In this document: in pieces, positions 40,312-49,854 of the stretch
Position numbering within the stretch: the stretch's first letter is position 1
How the letters are laid out: every line of letters begins with the position of its first letter
Assembly (NCBI RefSeq): GCF_021390595.1
Contig: NZ_JAJEJR010000001.1
Coordinates: 3,100,001-3,164,000 of the forward strand
DNA: 64,000 nt
Direction: 5' to 3'
Source of the DNA: Paraburkholderia sp. HP33-1
Lineage (GTDB): Bacteria > Pseudomonadota > Gammaproteobacteria > Burkholderiales > Burkholderiaceae
Made by a program: the position numbers and the translations under genes
Notes under the pieces: model-generated
What the model saw: the letters and a program-made list of their open reading frames with translations, nothing else
Told to the model about the DNA's origin: nothing
Database searches by the model: none

Positions 40312-41397
40312 CTAGACGGCAGCGGCCAGCGTCGCCTGTACGTCGGTGTCGGGCGCCCGAGTGATCAGCGTCTCACCGAAACGCTTCAACAGAATGAACT
40401 TGATCGCACCGGCTTCGGCCTTCTTGTCGACCTGCATCAGCTCGACGTAACGGTCCGCGCCGAGCGCGGGAGCCCGGGTGGGCAGATGCGCGGCACGCAC
40501 CACCTCGACGAGCCGATTGCGCGACGCTTCGTCGAGATGGCCGAGGCGCACGGACAGATCCGCCGCCATCACCATCCCGCAGCCGACCGCCTCGCCGTGC
40601 AGCCATTCGCCATAGCCGAGCCCGGCTTCGATCGCGTGGCCGAACGTGTGGCCGAAGTTGAGGATCGCGCGCAGACCGCCTTCGCGTTCGTCCTGCGCGA
40701 CCACGGACGCCTTGATCTCGCACGAACGCTTGATCGCTTCGGCCAACGCCTCCGGTTCGCAGCGGTTCAACGCCTCGATATTGGCCTCGATCCAGGCAAA
40801 GAAACCGGCGTCGGCGATAGCGCCTGTCTTGATGACCTCGGCGATGCCCGCCGCGAGTTCGCGCTCGGGTAGCGTGCGCAATGCGCCAATGTCAGCGATG
40901 ACCGCCTGCGGCTGGTAGAACGCGCCGATCATATTCTTGCCGAGCGGATGGTTGATGCCGGTCTTGCCGCCCACCGACGAATCCACCTGCGACAGCAACG
41001 TGGTCGGCACCTGGATGAACGGCACGCCGCGCATGTAGCACGCGGCGGCAAACCCGGTCATGTCGCCGATCACGCCGCCGCCGAGCGCGATCAGCGTGGT
41101 CTTGCGGTCGGCGCGCGAGCCGAGCAGCGCGTCGAAGATCAGGTTCAGCGTCTGAAGATTCTTGTACGCTTCGCCATCTGGCAAAACGACCGTGGACACC
41201 TGCTTGTTCAGCGGCGCGAGCGCCGCACGCAGCTTGTCGCCGTAGAGCGGATCGACGGCGGTGTTGCTGACGATCGTGACCGAGTTGCCGGCGATATGCG
41301 GCGCGAACAACTCGGTCTGGCCGATCAGATCGGCACCGATATGGATGGGGTAGGCACGCTCGCCCAGTTCGACGTTGACGGTGATCATACGGTCCAT
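40312..41397 (-). CDS. aroB: 3-dehydroquinate synthase
   Basis: 361 residues. NAD-binding [62 protein letters not shown] is nearly invariant in AroB; zinc ligands lie in [36 protein letters not shown]. It converts DAHP to 3-dehydroquinate, second step of the shikimate pathway. The start ATG 41397 overlaps the aroK stop by one base (TAATG); a second ATG three codons on (41388) is possible. aroK-aroB-dgt continue the pil operon. Confidence 0.97.
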   Translation of the reverse strand: MDRMITVNVELGERAYPIHIGADLIGQTELFAPHIAGNSVTIVSNTAVDPLYGDKLRAALAPLNKQVSTVVLPDGEAYKNLQTLNLIFDALLGSRADRKTTLIALGGGVIGDMTGFAAACYMRGVPFIQVPTTLLSQVDSSVGGKTGINHPLGKNMIGAFYQPQAVIADIGALRTLPERELAAGIAEVIKTGAIADAGFFAWIEANIEALNRCEPEALAEAIKRSCEIKASVVAQDEREGGLRAILNFGHTFGHAIEAGLGYGEWLHGEAVGCGMVMAADLSVRLGHLDEASRNRLVEVVRAAHLPTRAPALGADRYVELMQVDKKAEAGAIKFILLKRFGETLITRAPDTDVQATLAAAV

Positions 41398-41948
41398 TAT
41401 GGCGCAGGATGTTTGGCGACGCCGGCCATCTCGAGCTGCATCAGAACCATGTTGACGAGTCCGTTGACCGAGGGCCGGCCGGTTTCAATGACGAAATGCG
41501 CGCATTCGCGGTACAGCGGATCGCGCACTTCATAGAGCGCTTCGAGGCGCGCCTTGGGGTCTTCCGTCTGCAGCAGCGGGCGATTCTTGTCGCGCCGCGT
41601 GCGCAGCCAAAGATCGTGCGGATTGGCGCGCAGATAGATCACGAGACCGCGGCTTTTCAGCGCTTCGCGGTTTTCCGGGCGCAACACCGCGCCGCCACCG
41701 GTCGCGAGCACGATATTGTCGCGCTGGGTCAGCTCGGAGATGACGCTCGCTTCGCGATCGCGAAAGCCAGCTTCGCCCTCCAGCTCGAAGATCACCGGAA
41801 TGCGCGCGCCCGTGCGCGCCTCGATTTCATGGTCGGAATCGAAGAACGGGCGCTCGAGACGGCGCGCAACCGCCCGACCCACAGTGGTTTTTCCTGCCCC
41901 CATGAGCCCTACGAAAAAAACATTGGCGTGTGCGTCCCGCGCTTGCAA
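41397..41948 (-). CDS. aroK: Shikimate kinase
   Basis: 183 residues. P-loop GLMGAGKT (14-21), shikimate-binding [36 protein letters not shown], and VLATGGGAV; the lid region [30 protein letters not shown]. It phosphorylates shikimate with ATP. It starts 114 bp after pilQ, an arrangement (pilQ-aroK-aroB) conserved in many gamma- and beta-proteobacteria. Confidence 0.97.
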   Translation of the reverse strand: MQARDAHANVFFVGLMGAGKTTVGRAVARRLERPFFDSDHEIEARTGARIPVIFELEGEAGFRDREASVISELTQRDNIVLATGGGAVLRPENREALKSRGLVIYLRANPHDLWLRTRRDKNRPLLQTEDPKARLEALYEVRDPLYRECAHFVIETGRPSVNGLVNMVLMQLEMAGVAKHPAP

Positions 41949-42062
41949 CGGTGTCCTCTGGCTAATCCGGTGTAGTTCGTGCCGCAGCTTACTGGCAAAG
42001 CGGCTGCCTTGTCGAGCCTGCGCGCCGCCGGCGGACGACGGCGCGCGCTGACCCTATGTGCC

Positions 42063-43781
42063 CTAATTGTCCCGCACCACGCGCGGCGTGATGAAAACCG
42101 CCAGTTCGCTGCGCGTGTCGCTATGGGTCCGATTGCGGAACAACGCCCCCAGAATCGGTATTTTGCCGAGGATGGGCACCCTCTCGACGTCGTCCCGGTC
42201 GCCGGTCTCGTAAATTCCGCCGATCGACACCGTACCACCATCCTCGACTTCGACGCGCGTTTGCACGTGCTTGGTGTTGATCGCGGGCCCGGCGTCGGTC
42301 TGCGCGCCGACGCTGTCCTTCGCGACGTCGAGATCAAGCACCACGCGGCCATCCGGCATGATCTGCGGCTCGACCTCCAGTTTGAGCGTCGCGCGGCGAA
42401 ACTGCACGCCAGATATGCCCTGCCCGACCTTGGCCTGATACGGCAGCTCGGTGCCCTGCTCGACGATTGCCTTCATCCGGTCTGCGGTGACGACTCGCGG
42501 GCTCGACACGATTTTCCCATGCCCCTCGGATTCGAGCGCCGAGAGTTCGATATTCAGCAGCCGTGTCGCGTGCGCCGCGAATAGCGTGAGGCCGGCGGTC
42601 GCGGCGTCGAAACCGGAGATCGGGCGGGCCGACAGATCGTACACGGTGCCGTCCGCGCCGCCGCCCAGCCCTCTCGATGTACCGTCCGCGCTCGTCCCGG
42701 CGAGCGACAACCGCACCCCGAGATTGCGCGAAAAGCCATGGTCGCCTTCGACGATCTGCGCCTCGATCAGCACCTGACGGGTCGGCCGGTCGACGGATGC
42801 GATCAGCGCCGCGATCTGCTCGAGCCGCCCTGCGAGGTCGGTGACGAACAGTAGATTGGTGCGCGGATCGGCGGTGACGGCGCCGCGTTTCGACAGCACG
42901 CGCTGGGTGCCGGAGCCAGTCAGCAGACGGCGCACGTCTTCGGCGTGCGCGTAGTGCAGCTCGAACGTGCGGCTCGCGAGCGGCTCCAGGTCAGCGGCGC
43001 GCGCATGGGCTTCGAAGCGCTGGCGTTCGCGCGCGGCGAGTTCGGCGGCCGGCGCGACCCAGATGACGTTGCCGTGGCGCTCCATCGCCAGATTGTTGAC
43101 GTCGAGCAGCGTATCGAACGCGGTACGCCACGGCACCTTGTCGATCCGTAGCGATACGGCGCCGTGCACTTTGGCGCTCGCGACGATGTTCAGACCGGTG
43201 AACTCGGCGAAGGCTTTCAGGACCGCGCCGAGTTCCGCGCGTTGGAAGTTCAGCGAAATCGGCTTGTTGCCCGCAGGAAGGCCCGAGTCGGCACTGGCCG
43301 CAGCATTGGCGAGGCGCAGCGGCGGCGGCAGCGGGACCGGCGGCCCTTCGAGACTGGGCGCACCGGCCGTGTCTTCGCGAGGCGGGGCGGCGGGTTGTTT
43401 TGGCAGCGGCGGTGTCGGACCGGTGGTGGCGACGTCGTCTGTGAAAGCGTCGGAGGCTATCGTCGAAGGCGGGGCTGCCTCGTGAACGTCCGGGGCCTGG
43501 GCGGCGTTTTGTGCTGAAGCGTCACCGAACGGATTCGCCGCTTTGCCGATGCTGCCGCTCGGCAACGGCGCTGTCCCGTAGGTTGTATCGGCCGATGCGG
43601 CCGGATCGTCGAGCGCCGCGTAGGTCGGCAAGGGCGGCAGCAGCGGCAGCGTCGATGCCTGCGCGATGCCGGCGCCCAGCGTCGCACCGACGTAGAGCCC
43701 GAAACACAGCCCGAACCTGATGTGGAGCTCGCGTCCGGCACCCAACGCCGCCCCGCTCCATAGCTTGAGGGCGCTCATCAT
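42063..43781 (-). CDS. pilQ: Type IV pilus secretin PilQ, short form
   Basis: 572 residues, shorter than the usual 650-750. After a signal sequence come about 150 residues rich in Pro/Ala (GPTPPLPKQPAAPPREDTAG...), where AMIN domains are expected. Then the STN/N0 domain (ISLNFQRAELGAVLKAFAEFTGLNIVAS), an N1 domain (RTFELHYAHAEDVRRLLTG) and the secretin core with VLIEAQIVEGDHGFSRNLGV, KIVSSPRVVTADRMKAIVEQGTELPYQ, VEVEDGGTVSIGGIYE and VPILGKIPILGALFRN. It forms the outer-membrane pore for the pilus. The start overlaps the pilO/P stop. Confidence 0.9.
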   Translation of the reverse strand: MMSALKLWSGAALGAGRELHIRFGLCFGLYVGATLGAGIAQASTLPLLPPLPTYAALDDPAASADTTYGTAPLPSGSIGKAANPFGDASAQNAAQAPDVHEAAPPSTIASDAFTDDVATTGPTPPLPKQPAAPPREDTAGAPSLEGPPVPLPPPLRLANAAASADSGLPAGNKPISLNFQRAELGAVLKAFAEFTGLNIVASAKVHGAVSLRIDKVPWRTAFDTLLDVNNLAMERHGNVIWVAPAAELAARERQRFEAHARAADLEPLASRTFELHYAHAEDVRRLLTGSGTQRVLSKRGAVTADPRTNLLFVTDLAGRLEQIAALIASVDRPTRQVLIEAQIVEGDHGFSRNLGVRLSLAGTSADGTSRGLGGGADGTVYDLSARPISGFDAATAGLTLFAAHATRLLNIELSALESEGHGKIVSSPRVVTADRMKAIVEQGTELPYQAKVGQGISGVQFRRATLKLEVEPQIMPDGRVVLDLDVAKDSVGAQTDAGPAINTKHVQTRVEVEDGGTVSIGGIYETGDRDDVERVPILGKIPILGALFRNRTHSDTRSELAVFITPRVVRDN

Positions 43782-44686
43782 GACGCCTCCGCGAGCGTCA
43801 GCGTGCGCGTCGCCCCGCCGTTCGTGAGCGTGATGCCGAGCGCGTCGAGTTGCGTGACCCGCTCGACGCCCAGTTGCTGCCCAGCCGTGACCGTCGTCGT
43901 GCCGTCCGGCGTATCGAGCAACGCGAGCCCGCGGCTGCGCTCACGCAGCAAACCGACAAGGCGCAACTGCGCGGTGTCGCCCGCCTCACCGCTAGCGACG
44001 ATCCGCGGCCGAGCAAACGGATCGAAGAATACGAGGTCCTCGTCGTCATCCGGCTCGTCTGCGCGTGCCGCGTCGGTCCCGGACGCCGGCCGCAACGCGT
44101 CGTATACCTGCAGTGTCGCGGCAACAGCGAGCCCTTTGCCGTCCTGTTTAATGGTCACGTCGACGGGAACGATCAGCACCGGCAGTTGCACAAGCCCCTG
44201 GAAGAACGCCATCAGGTGAACGAAGTCCGTGCGCGCAGTGAGCTGGAGCGCGCGCATCCGTTCGACGCCCTCACCGCTCGCCGCGCCCGGCTCCACCGCG
44301 AGCAACGCGACACCGCTTTGCGTGGCCAGCTCGGAGACGATGCGCACGTCGTCGGCGGAACTCCACGACACGGAGGTCGACGCCGTGGCCGGCCACGCCG
44401 CGGCCGCACGGCGCAGCGACGGCAGTTGCGCGAGCGCACGCCGCGCCTCCGCGAGGCGCTGCGTACTGGCCGCGAGCGCCGCGCGGCTCGCGGCCAGTCC
44501 GGCGAGATCGGCCGCGTTCCAGCCGTAGGCGCCGAGGCCGAACACGAGCGCGGCAAGCGTCGCCGCAACGAGCCGGCGACGGCGCCCGCTCCACGCCGCG
44601 AGCGGCACACGCACCCGCTTGACCCAGCGCGAAAAACCGGCCGACACGTGCGCCGCACCGTTCGGCTCGAAGAAGGTCGTACTCAT
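43778..44686 (-). CDS. Fused PilO-PilP type IV pilus alignment protein
   Basis: 302 residues. Residues 1-200 look like PilO: a membrane span (about 38-57), a coiled coil (AASRAALAASTQRLAEARRALAQLPSL) and a compact domain ending VTIKQDGKGLAVAATLQVYDAL. Residues about 221-300 look like the PilP periplasmic domain: DPFARPRIV, LRLVGLLRERSRGLALLDTPDGTTTVTAGQQLGVERVTQLDALGITLTNGG. A separate pilO or pilP gene is absent between pilN and pilQ. PilO and PilP normally link the inner-membrane PilMN platform to PilQ; fusion would tie both to the inner membrane and remove PilP's lipid anchor. Overlaps neighbours by 4 bp on both sides. Confidence 0.8.
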   Translation of the reverse strand: MSTTFFEPNGAAHVSAGFSRWVKRVRVPLAAWSGRRRRLVAATLAALVFGLGAYGWNAADLAGLAASRAALAASTQRLAEARRALAQLPSLRRAAAAWPATASTSVSWSSADDVRIVSELATQSGVALLAVEPGAASGEGVERMRALQLTARTDFVHLMAFFQGLVQLPVLIVPVDVTIKQDGKGLAVAATLQVYDALRPASGTDAARADEPDDDEDLVFFDPFARPRIVASGEAGDTAQLRLVGLLRERSRGLALLDTPDGTTTVTAGQQLGVERVTQLDALGITLTNGGATRTLTLAEAS

Positions 44687-45378
44687 CGTGCACCTCCCGT
44701 TTGTGCGGCCTTCAACGCGCGTGTCGCTTTCGGCGGTGGATCGCCCCAGCGCAGACGCGCATCGAACTCCACCGGTCCGCCAATCGCCTGTTCAATCGAC
44801 GCGCCGCCCTGCCCCGTCGGCCGATGCAGATCGCGCATCTCCGCGCCCTGCACGCCGTGGATCGAGCCAAGCCGCTTGAGCCACTCCGCCGAAGCGATAT
44901 GGCTGCTCGAAGTCGCCAGCACCTCGGTCTCGAGCTCGCGCTGGCGCAACTGACGCAACACGACGCTACCGCCGGGCTCGAAGCTCAACGCGTCGAGCAG
45001 ATCGCGCAGATGCACGAGCGGCGTCGCGAGGCTCGCGGCGCGCGCCGCGGCTTTGCGCCGCTCCTCCTCGGCCCGCGACAGCTTCGCGTGCTCCTCGAGC
45101 GGCGCAGCGAGCCGCGCCAGCGCTTGCCCGGCAGCCTCGCGCCGCGCATCGAGCCGCGCTGTGGCGAAGCTCTGCCAGCCGGCGACCAGCAACACGCCCG
45201 AAACGCCGATGCAAGCTGCGACAGCCCAGTCGCGCATACAGCGGCGCCGCGCGAGGCGCTCATTGCGTTGGCGGTACGGCAGCAGATTGAAGCCGCCGAG
45301 CCACGGCAGTGCGGCGCGCGGATCACGCCGATCGGAACCCGCGGTCACGCCGGACGAGAACGACAGACCGCCGATCAT
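44683..45378 (-). CDS. pilN: Type IV pilus assembly protein PilN
   Basis: 231 residues from ATG 45378. The short cytoplasmic leader contains GGFNLLPYRQRNERLARRR, the conserved INLLPYR motif that docks into PilM, followed by a membrane span (WAVAACIGVSGVLLVAGW) and a coiled coil (ARLDARREAAGQALARLAAPLEEHAKLSRAEEERR). A fimbrial-type PilN domain follows with VVLRQLRQRELETEVLATSSSHIASAEWLKRL. Start overlaps the pilM stop by 4 bp. The extra 25 residues before NLLPY are longer than usual. Confidence 0.88.
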   Translation of the reverse strand: MIGGLSFSSGVTAGSDRRDPRAALPWLGGFNLLPYRQRNERLARRRCMRDWAVAACIGVSGVLLVAGWQSFATARLDARREAAGQALARLAAPLEEHAKLSRAEEERRKAAARAASLATPLVHLRDLLDALSFEPGGSVVLRQLRQRELETEVLATSSSHIASAEWLKRLGSIHGVQGAEMRDLHRPTGQGGASIEQAIGGPVEFDARLRWGDPPPKATRALKAAQTGGAR

Positions 45379-46370
45379 TCCAGCATCCCGCGCAACGCGA
45401 GCCCAAAAGCGACCGCGCCGGCCGGCTCGTGCAGCAATGCGTCGTCGAGCGGCCGCGCGTGGCTGCCGAGCAGCGCGCATTCGAACGGCAGCACCGAGCA
45501 GCCGAGCGCGTCGCCGACATCGGCGAGCGAAAAGCCGACGCCGTCGAGCAGATCGATTTCACCGCCGATCAGCGCGCAGTCGACCGCCGGGCCATGCACG
45601 AGGTCGCGCAACGCATCGGCGAGATCGGCATGCTCGGGCGCGGGATAACGCATCGTGTTGGCGTTCGCGCCATCGACGACGCGCCAACCGTACACGCCGT
45701 CGGAGCCGACCCACACTGCCGCGTACGACTCGTTCGGGTCGAGTTCGCGGCTCGCCGCGTAGCGCATCGCGCGCAATGCCGCGTGCGGCTCGCCATCGAT
45801 CGCTGAGAGAGAAATGCCTGCGGTCGCCGCGCATTCGATGCGCGCTTCGAGATGCTGACGCGCGGTCGCGGCGATCCTCACCGAGCGCACCGGCCCCGGT
45901 ATCTCGTCGACGTACCAGTCGACCGCGAGCGCATGACGCTCGAGCCCGGCGATGCGCTCCGCCTCGCTCATCACCGCGGGCGCGAGTCCGGCCAGCGCAA
46001 CGCCACCGTCCTCCTCCTCGCAGTCGCTTTGCGCGGCGAGCCGCGCGAGCGGCACCGTTGTCGTCAGCGTGGCCGACGCGGGCACCGCCATCGAGCAGCG
46101 CAGCGCGTGCGTCGCGCACACGCGCGGCAAATCGGCGAAGGCATCGCGCAACGCGCGCGCGACTGCCTGCCGGTCGACTATCTCGGTGCCCGCCATTGCG
46201 CCGGCCGCGAGCGGCACGGTGCTTACATACTCGAGATGCAGCGCACCCCGTGCGCGCGAGCGCTGACTCAACACAACCAGACGCACGTTTTGCGAACCAA
46301 CGTCAATGCCGGCGGCGAAACTCTGCCGGCCTTCCCGCACTGCCTGAAACCACGAATTTTTATAGGCCAT
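45375..46370 (-). CDS. pilM: Type IV pilus assembly ATPase-like protein PilM
   Basis: 331 residues from ATG 46370, preceded by GGGAGG. Actin-like fold: AAGIDVGSQNVRLVVLSQ (phosphate 1), VDWYVDEIPGPVRSVRIAATARQ, LSAIDGEPHAALRAMRYA, YAAVWVGSDGVYGW and CALIGGEIDLLDGVG. PilM sits on the cytoplasmic face and binds PilN. It is the first gene of the pil unit and is transcribed away from mrcA across a 295-bp gap, the arrangement seen in many proteobacteria. Similarity to PilM is moderate; context strengthens it. Confidence 0.87.
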   Translation of the reverse strand: MAYKNSWFQAVREGRQSFAAGIDVGSQNVRLVVLSQRSRARGALHLEYVSTVPLAAGAMAGTEIVDRQAVARALRDAFADLPRVCATHALRCSMAVPASATLTTTVPLARLAAQSDCEEEDGGVALAGLAPAVMSEAERIAGLERHALAVDWYVDEIPGPVRSVRIAATARQHLEARIECAATAGISLSAIDGEPHAALRAMRYAASRELDPNESYAAVWVGSDGVYGWRVVDGANANTMRYPAPEHADLADALRDLVHGPAVDCALIGGEIDLLDGVGFSLADVGDALGCSVLPFECALLGSHARPLDDALLHEPAGAVAFGLALRGMLE

Positions 46371-46609
46371 CACGCCCTCCCTCTGACTCACGCGACGAAC
46401 CATTCGAACGCGAGTAACGAAGGATCATTGTCGGCAGACGCACGTCCTAACGACATTCGGCCGAACGGCTAACGCGCACGCGAAGCCGCCCCGGGCGCCA
46501 TCAAAGCGACTACAGTGGGGACTACAGCAAAGTCATTCCCGCGCCTGCCCTGTGCTCGTTTCGCGTCTTGCACCTGACGCACGTCGATCGCACGCCATCC
46601 GTAAGCAAG

Positions 46610-46639
46610 TCGAAAGCAAAAACGTCTGGCGGCTATAAT
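46610..46639 (+). promoter_or_regulatory. Predicted promoter of mrcA
   Basis: TCGAAA (46610-46615) and a perfect TATAAT (46634-46639) with 18-bp spacing, about 26 bp before the mrcA ATG. It gives a short leader. Confidence 0.55.
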
Positions 46640-46665
46640 CGCGGGACTGTTTTTCCGGTACTCCT

Positions 46666-49065
46666 ATGCAAGTCACGTCTCCTACGTCCCCGCCGCCCGC
46701 GCCCAAAAAGCGCAAGCGCCCGTTGTGGCAGAAGCTCATCCTCGGCTTTATCGGCTTGATCGTGGCGGGCATCGTGTGCGTGGCGCTGCTGCTCGGCTAT
46801 GCACTCGTGGTCGCGACGCCGAACCTGCCGTCGCTCGACGCATTGACCGACTACCAGCCGAAGGTGCCGCTGCGCATCTACACGGCCGACCACGTGCTGA
46901 TCGGCGAATTCGGCGAGGAGCGGCGCGACATCGTGCACATCCAGGACGTGCCCGACAGCCTGAAGAAAGCGATCCTCGCGATCGAGGACGCGCGCTTCTA
47001 TGAGCACGGTGGCGTCGATCTGACCGGCATCGCGCGGGCCGGCATCGTCGCGCTGACCAATGGCCATGCGACGCAAGGTGCGAGCACGATCACGATGCAG
47101 GTCGCGCGCAACTTCTTTCTCTCCAGCGAGAAGACCTACACGCGCAAGATTTACGAGATGCTGCTTGCGTACAAGATCGAGTCGAAGCTGAGCAAGGATC
47201 AGATTCTCGAGGTGTACATGAATCAGATCTATCTCGGCCAGCGTGCATATGGTTTCGCGAGCGCGGCGCGCGTGTACTTCGGCAAGGATCTGAAGGACCT
47301 GACGCTCGCCGAATCGGCGATGCTCGCCGGTCTGCCGAAGGCACCGTCGGCGTACAACCCGGTCGTCAATCCGAAGCGCGCGAAGGTGCGCCAGGAGTAC
47401 ATCCTGCAACGCATGTACGAGTTACGTTCCATCACCCAGGAGCAGTACGACGCGGCGAGCCGGCAGCCGCTCATCGTGAAGGGCCTGGGCAAGGAGTACA
47501 GCGTGCACGCGGAGTACGTCGCGGAAATGGTGCGACAGATGATGTACGCGCAATATCGCGAAGAGGCCTACACGCGCGGCCTGAACGTCGTGACCACGAT
47601 CGATTCGGCCGATCAGGACGTCGCCTATCACGCGCTGCGCAAAGGGTTGATGGACTACGAGCGCCGCCACGGCTATCGTGGCCCGGAGGCGTTCATCGAT
47701 CTGCCGGTCGACGCCGACGAGCGCGAGCAGGCTATCGACGACGCGCTGCTCGAGCATCCCGACAACGGCGAAATCATCGCGGCCGTCGTCACGGCGGCGG
47801 GCCCGAAGCAGGTGCAGGCGGCGTTCATCGACGGCAATGTCGCGACGATCGAGGGCGACGGCCTGCGCTACGCGCAATTCGCGCTCGGCCCGCGCGCGCA
47901 GGCGAATCAGCGCATCCGGCCCGGCGCAATCGTGCGGCTCGTGAAGAACGACGACGGCGACTGGTCGATCACGCAATTGCCGCAGGTGGAAGGCGCGTTC
48001 ATCTCGCTGGTGCCGCAGGACGGTGCGATCCGCTCGCTGGTCGGCGGCTTCGACTTCAACAAGAACAAGTTCAATCACGTGACGCAGGCGTGGCGTCAGC
48101 CGGGCTCGAGCTTCAAGCCGTTCATCTATTCGGCGTCGCTCGAAAAGGGCCTCGGGCCCGCCACGATCATCAACGACGCGCCGCTCTTTTTCAGCGCCGC
48201 CGAAACCGGCGGCCAGGCGTGGGAGCCGAAAAACTACGGCGGCGGCTTCGATGGTCCGATGACGATGCGCACGGCGCTGCAGAAGTCGAAGAACCTCGTA
48301 TCGATCCGCATCCTGAACCACATCGGCCCGAAGTACGCGCAACAATACATCACGCGCTTCGGCTTCGACGCCGACCGCCATCCCGCCTATCTGCCGATGG
48401 CGCTCGGCGCGGGCCTCGTGACGCCGCTGCAGATGGCGGGCGCGTTCTCGGTGTTCGCGAACGGCGGCTACCGGATCAATCCTTATCTGATCGCCGAGGT
48501 CACCGATCAGCGCGGCATCGTCGTGGCGCACGCGCAGCCGCTCGTGGCCGGGCAAAGCGCGCCGTTCGCGATCGAGCCGCGCAACGCATACGTGATGAAC
48601 AGCCTGCTGCAAAGCGTGGCGCAGCGCGGCACCGGCGCGAAGAGCAACGTGCTCAAGCGCACCGACCTCGCCGGCAAGACCGGCACGACCAACGATTCGC
48701 GCGATGCGTGGTTCGCCGGCTATCAGCACACGCTCACCGCAATCGCGTGGATTGGCTACGACAACCCGCGCAGCCTCGGCGACAAGGAAACCGGCGGCGG
48801 CCTCGCGCTGCCGGTGTGGATCGACTACATGGGACGCGCGCTGAAGGGCGTGCCCGAGTACAAGATGGCACGCCCCGACAACGTCGCCGAAATCGGCTCG
48901 GAGCTGTATTTCGACGACTTCACGCCGGGGCACGGTTTCATCGCGACGGTCGGCGTCAGTCAGGCGACGCTCGATGCCGAGGCGAGCGCGGCAACCACGG
49001 CCGCGCCCGAGCAGGTCGGCGAGCAGGAAAAGCAGAACATCATGAATCTGTTCCGCGGGCACTGA
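46666..49065 (+). CDS. mrcA: Penicillin-binding protein 1A (bifunctional transglycosylase/transpeptidase)
   Basis: 799 residues. Cytoplasmic basic leader, membrane span about 24-46, glycosyltransferase domain with catalytic Glu in IEDARFYEHGGVD (about 107), QGASTITMQVARNFFLS and LSKDQILEVYMNQIYLGQRAYGFASAA. The transpeptidase has the SxxK active site QPGSSFKPF (Ser near 481), SKN near 541 and KTGTTN near 671. An OB-like insert lies between them. It polymerises and cross-links peptidoglycan. Divergent from pilM, convergent with cyaY. Confidence 0.97.
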   Translation: MQVTSPTSPPPAPKKRKRPLWQKLILGFIGLIVAGIVCVALLLGYALVVATPNLPSLDALTDYQPKVPLRIYTADHVLIGEFGEERRDIVHIQDVPDSLKKAILAIEDARFYEHGGVDLTGIARAGIVALTNGHATQGASTITMQVARNFFLSSEKTYTRKIYEMLLAYKIESKLSKDQILEVYMNQIYLGQRAYGFASAARVYFGKDLKDLTLAESAMLAGLPKAPSAYNPVVNPKRAKVRQEYILQRMYELRSITQEQYDAASRQPLIVKGLGKEYSVHAEYVAEMVRQMMYAQYREEAYTRGLNVVTTIDSADQDVAYHALRKGLMDYERRHGYRGPEAFIDLPVDADEREQAIDDALLEHPDNGEIIAAVVTAAGPKQVQAAFIDGNVATIEGDGLRYAQFALGPRAQANQRIRPGAIVRLVKNDDGDWSITQLPQVEGAFISLVPQDGAIRSLVGGFDFNKNKFNHVTQAWRQPGSSFKPFIYSASLEKGLGPATIINDAPLFFSAAETGGQAWEPKNYGGGFDGPMTMRTALQKSKNLVSIRILNHIGPKYAQQYITRFGFDADRHPAYLPMALGAGLVTPLQMAGAFSVFANGGYRINPYLIAEVTDQRGIVVAHAQPLVAGQSAPFAIEPRNAYVMNSLLQSVAQRGTGAKSNVLKRTDLAGKTGTTNDSRDAWFAGYQHTLTAIAWIGYDNPRSLGDKETGGGLALPVWIDYMGRALKGVPEYKMARPDNVAEIGSELYFDDFTPGHGFIATVGVSQATLDAEASAATTAAPEQVGEQEKQNIMNLFRGH

Positions 49066-49090
49066 GGCCGCGTCGATGTCCCGTTAGAAA

Positions 49091-49128
49091 AGAAAAACCG
49101 CCGCGTTCGATACGCGGCGGTTCTGTTT
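49091..49128. terminator. Bidirectional terminator between mrcA and cyaY
   Basis: Stem AACCGCCGCG / CGCGGCGGTT with a 7-nt loop, A-rich before and T-rich after, between two convergent genes. Confidence 0.88.
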
Positions 49129-49144
49129 TGAGAGCGCTTCGAGC

Positions 49145-49465
49145 TTATTGCGCGGTGATCCGCACCGGCTCACCGGCCTGCTGCGTCGCATACTGCGACA
49201 GGGCTGCGAAAAACTCCGAACCGCTGCGCGTATCGCGCCATTCACCATCGACGAAACGGAAGTGGAAACCACCGGCCTTCGCCGCGATCCAGATCTCGCT
49301 CATTGGCGGCTGAAGGTTGACGATGATCTTCGTGCGGTTCTCGAATTCGAGAGTCAGAACGTTGCCGCTGCGCTCGAGCTCGATGTCGGCGTCGATGTCG
49401 TCTAGCGCGCTCTCGATGGCGGCCAGCACGGCTTCCGCACGGGTCAGGTAATCACTATCGGACAT
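49145..49465 (-). CDS. cyaY: Frataxin-like protein CyaY
   Basis: 106 residues from ATG 49465. Frataxin fold: acidic first helix ([33 protein letters not shown]) then [45 protein letters not shown]. CyaY binds iron and IscS and tunes iron-sulfur cluster assembly. It is divergent from lptM, with 35 bp between the starts, an arrangement conserved from gamma-proteobacteria. Confidence 0.96.
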   Translation of the reverse strand: MSDSDYLTRAEAVLAAIESALDDIDADIELERSGNVLTLEFENRTKIIVNLQPPMSEIWIAAKAGGFHFRFVDGEWRDTRSGSEFFAALSQYATQQAGEPVRITAQ

Positions 49466-49500
49466 GCTAAACTCCATCGATTATTTATTCAGGGACAGTC

Positions 49501-49845
49501 ATGCGAGTCGTAACTCGGATGCGCGCGGCAGCACCCGGCCGCGCGATTGTAGCGGTTTTAGCCATTTTCGCAGGTTGTGCGCTCACCGGCTGCGGCCAAC
49601 GCGGCTCGCTCTATCTGCCGACCGTACCGCCGCTGCCTGCCCCGCCGGCTAACCGCACGCAAACACCGTCGACCGATCAGACGCAACCGGCTAGCGGCAA
49701 CGCGGCCGGCATGGGCTCGATCCCGAACACCTCGGGCACGCCGCTCACGCTTGCCCCCGAAGAGCAACTCACGACACCGCCCGCTTCGGCGGCATCGGCT
49801 CCCGCAGTGCCGCTGCCCGCCTCTGCCGTCCCGTCCGTTCAATAA
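49501..49845 (+). CDS. lptM: LPS translocon maturation chaperone-like lipoprotein LptM (YifL)
   Basis: 114 residues. Lipobox ALTGC with Cys31 followed by GQRGSLYLPTVPP, the short conserved GQKGPLYLP-like motif of LptM/YifL, and then a long Pro/Ala/Thr-rich tail (about 75 residues) of low complexity. In E. coli LptM helps LptD fold its disulfides in the outer membrane. Location between cyaY and lysA matches the family. A second in-frame ATG at codon 7 is a plausible start. Confidence 0.88.
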   Translation: MRVVTRMRAAAPGRAIVAVLAIFAGCALTGCGQRGSLYLPTVPPLPAPPANRTQTPSTDQTQPASGNAAGMGSIPNTSGTPLTLAPEEQLTTPPASAASAPAVPLPASAVPSVQ

Positions 49846-49854
49846 GACTTTCGC

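Noticed and set aside
47422..49062. A 546-codon minus-strand frame opposite mrcA
   Set aside because: Shadow of the PBP1A gene; no signal, domain or start evidence.
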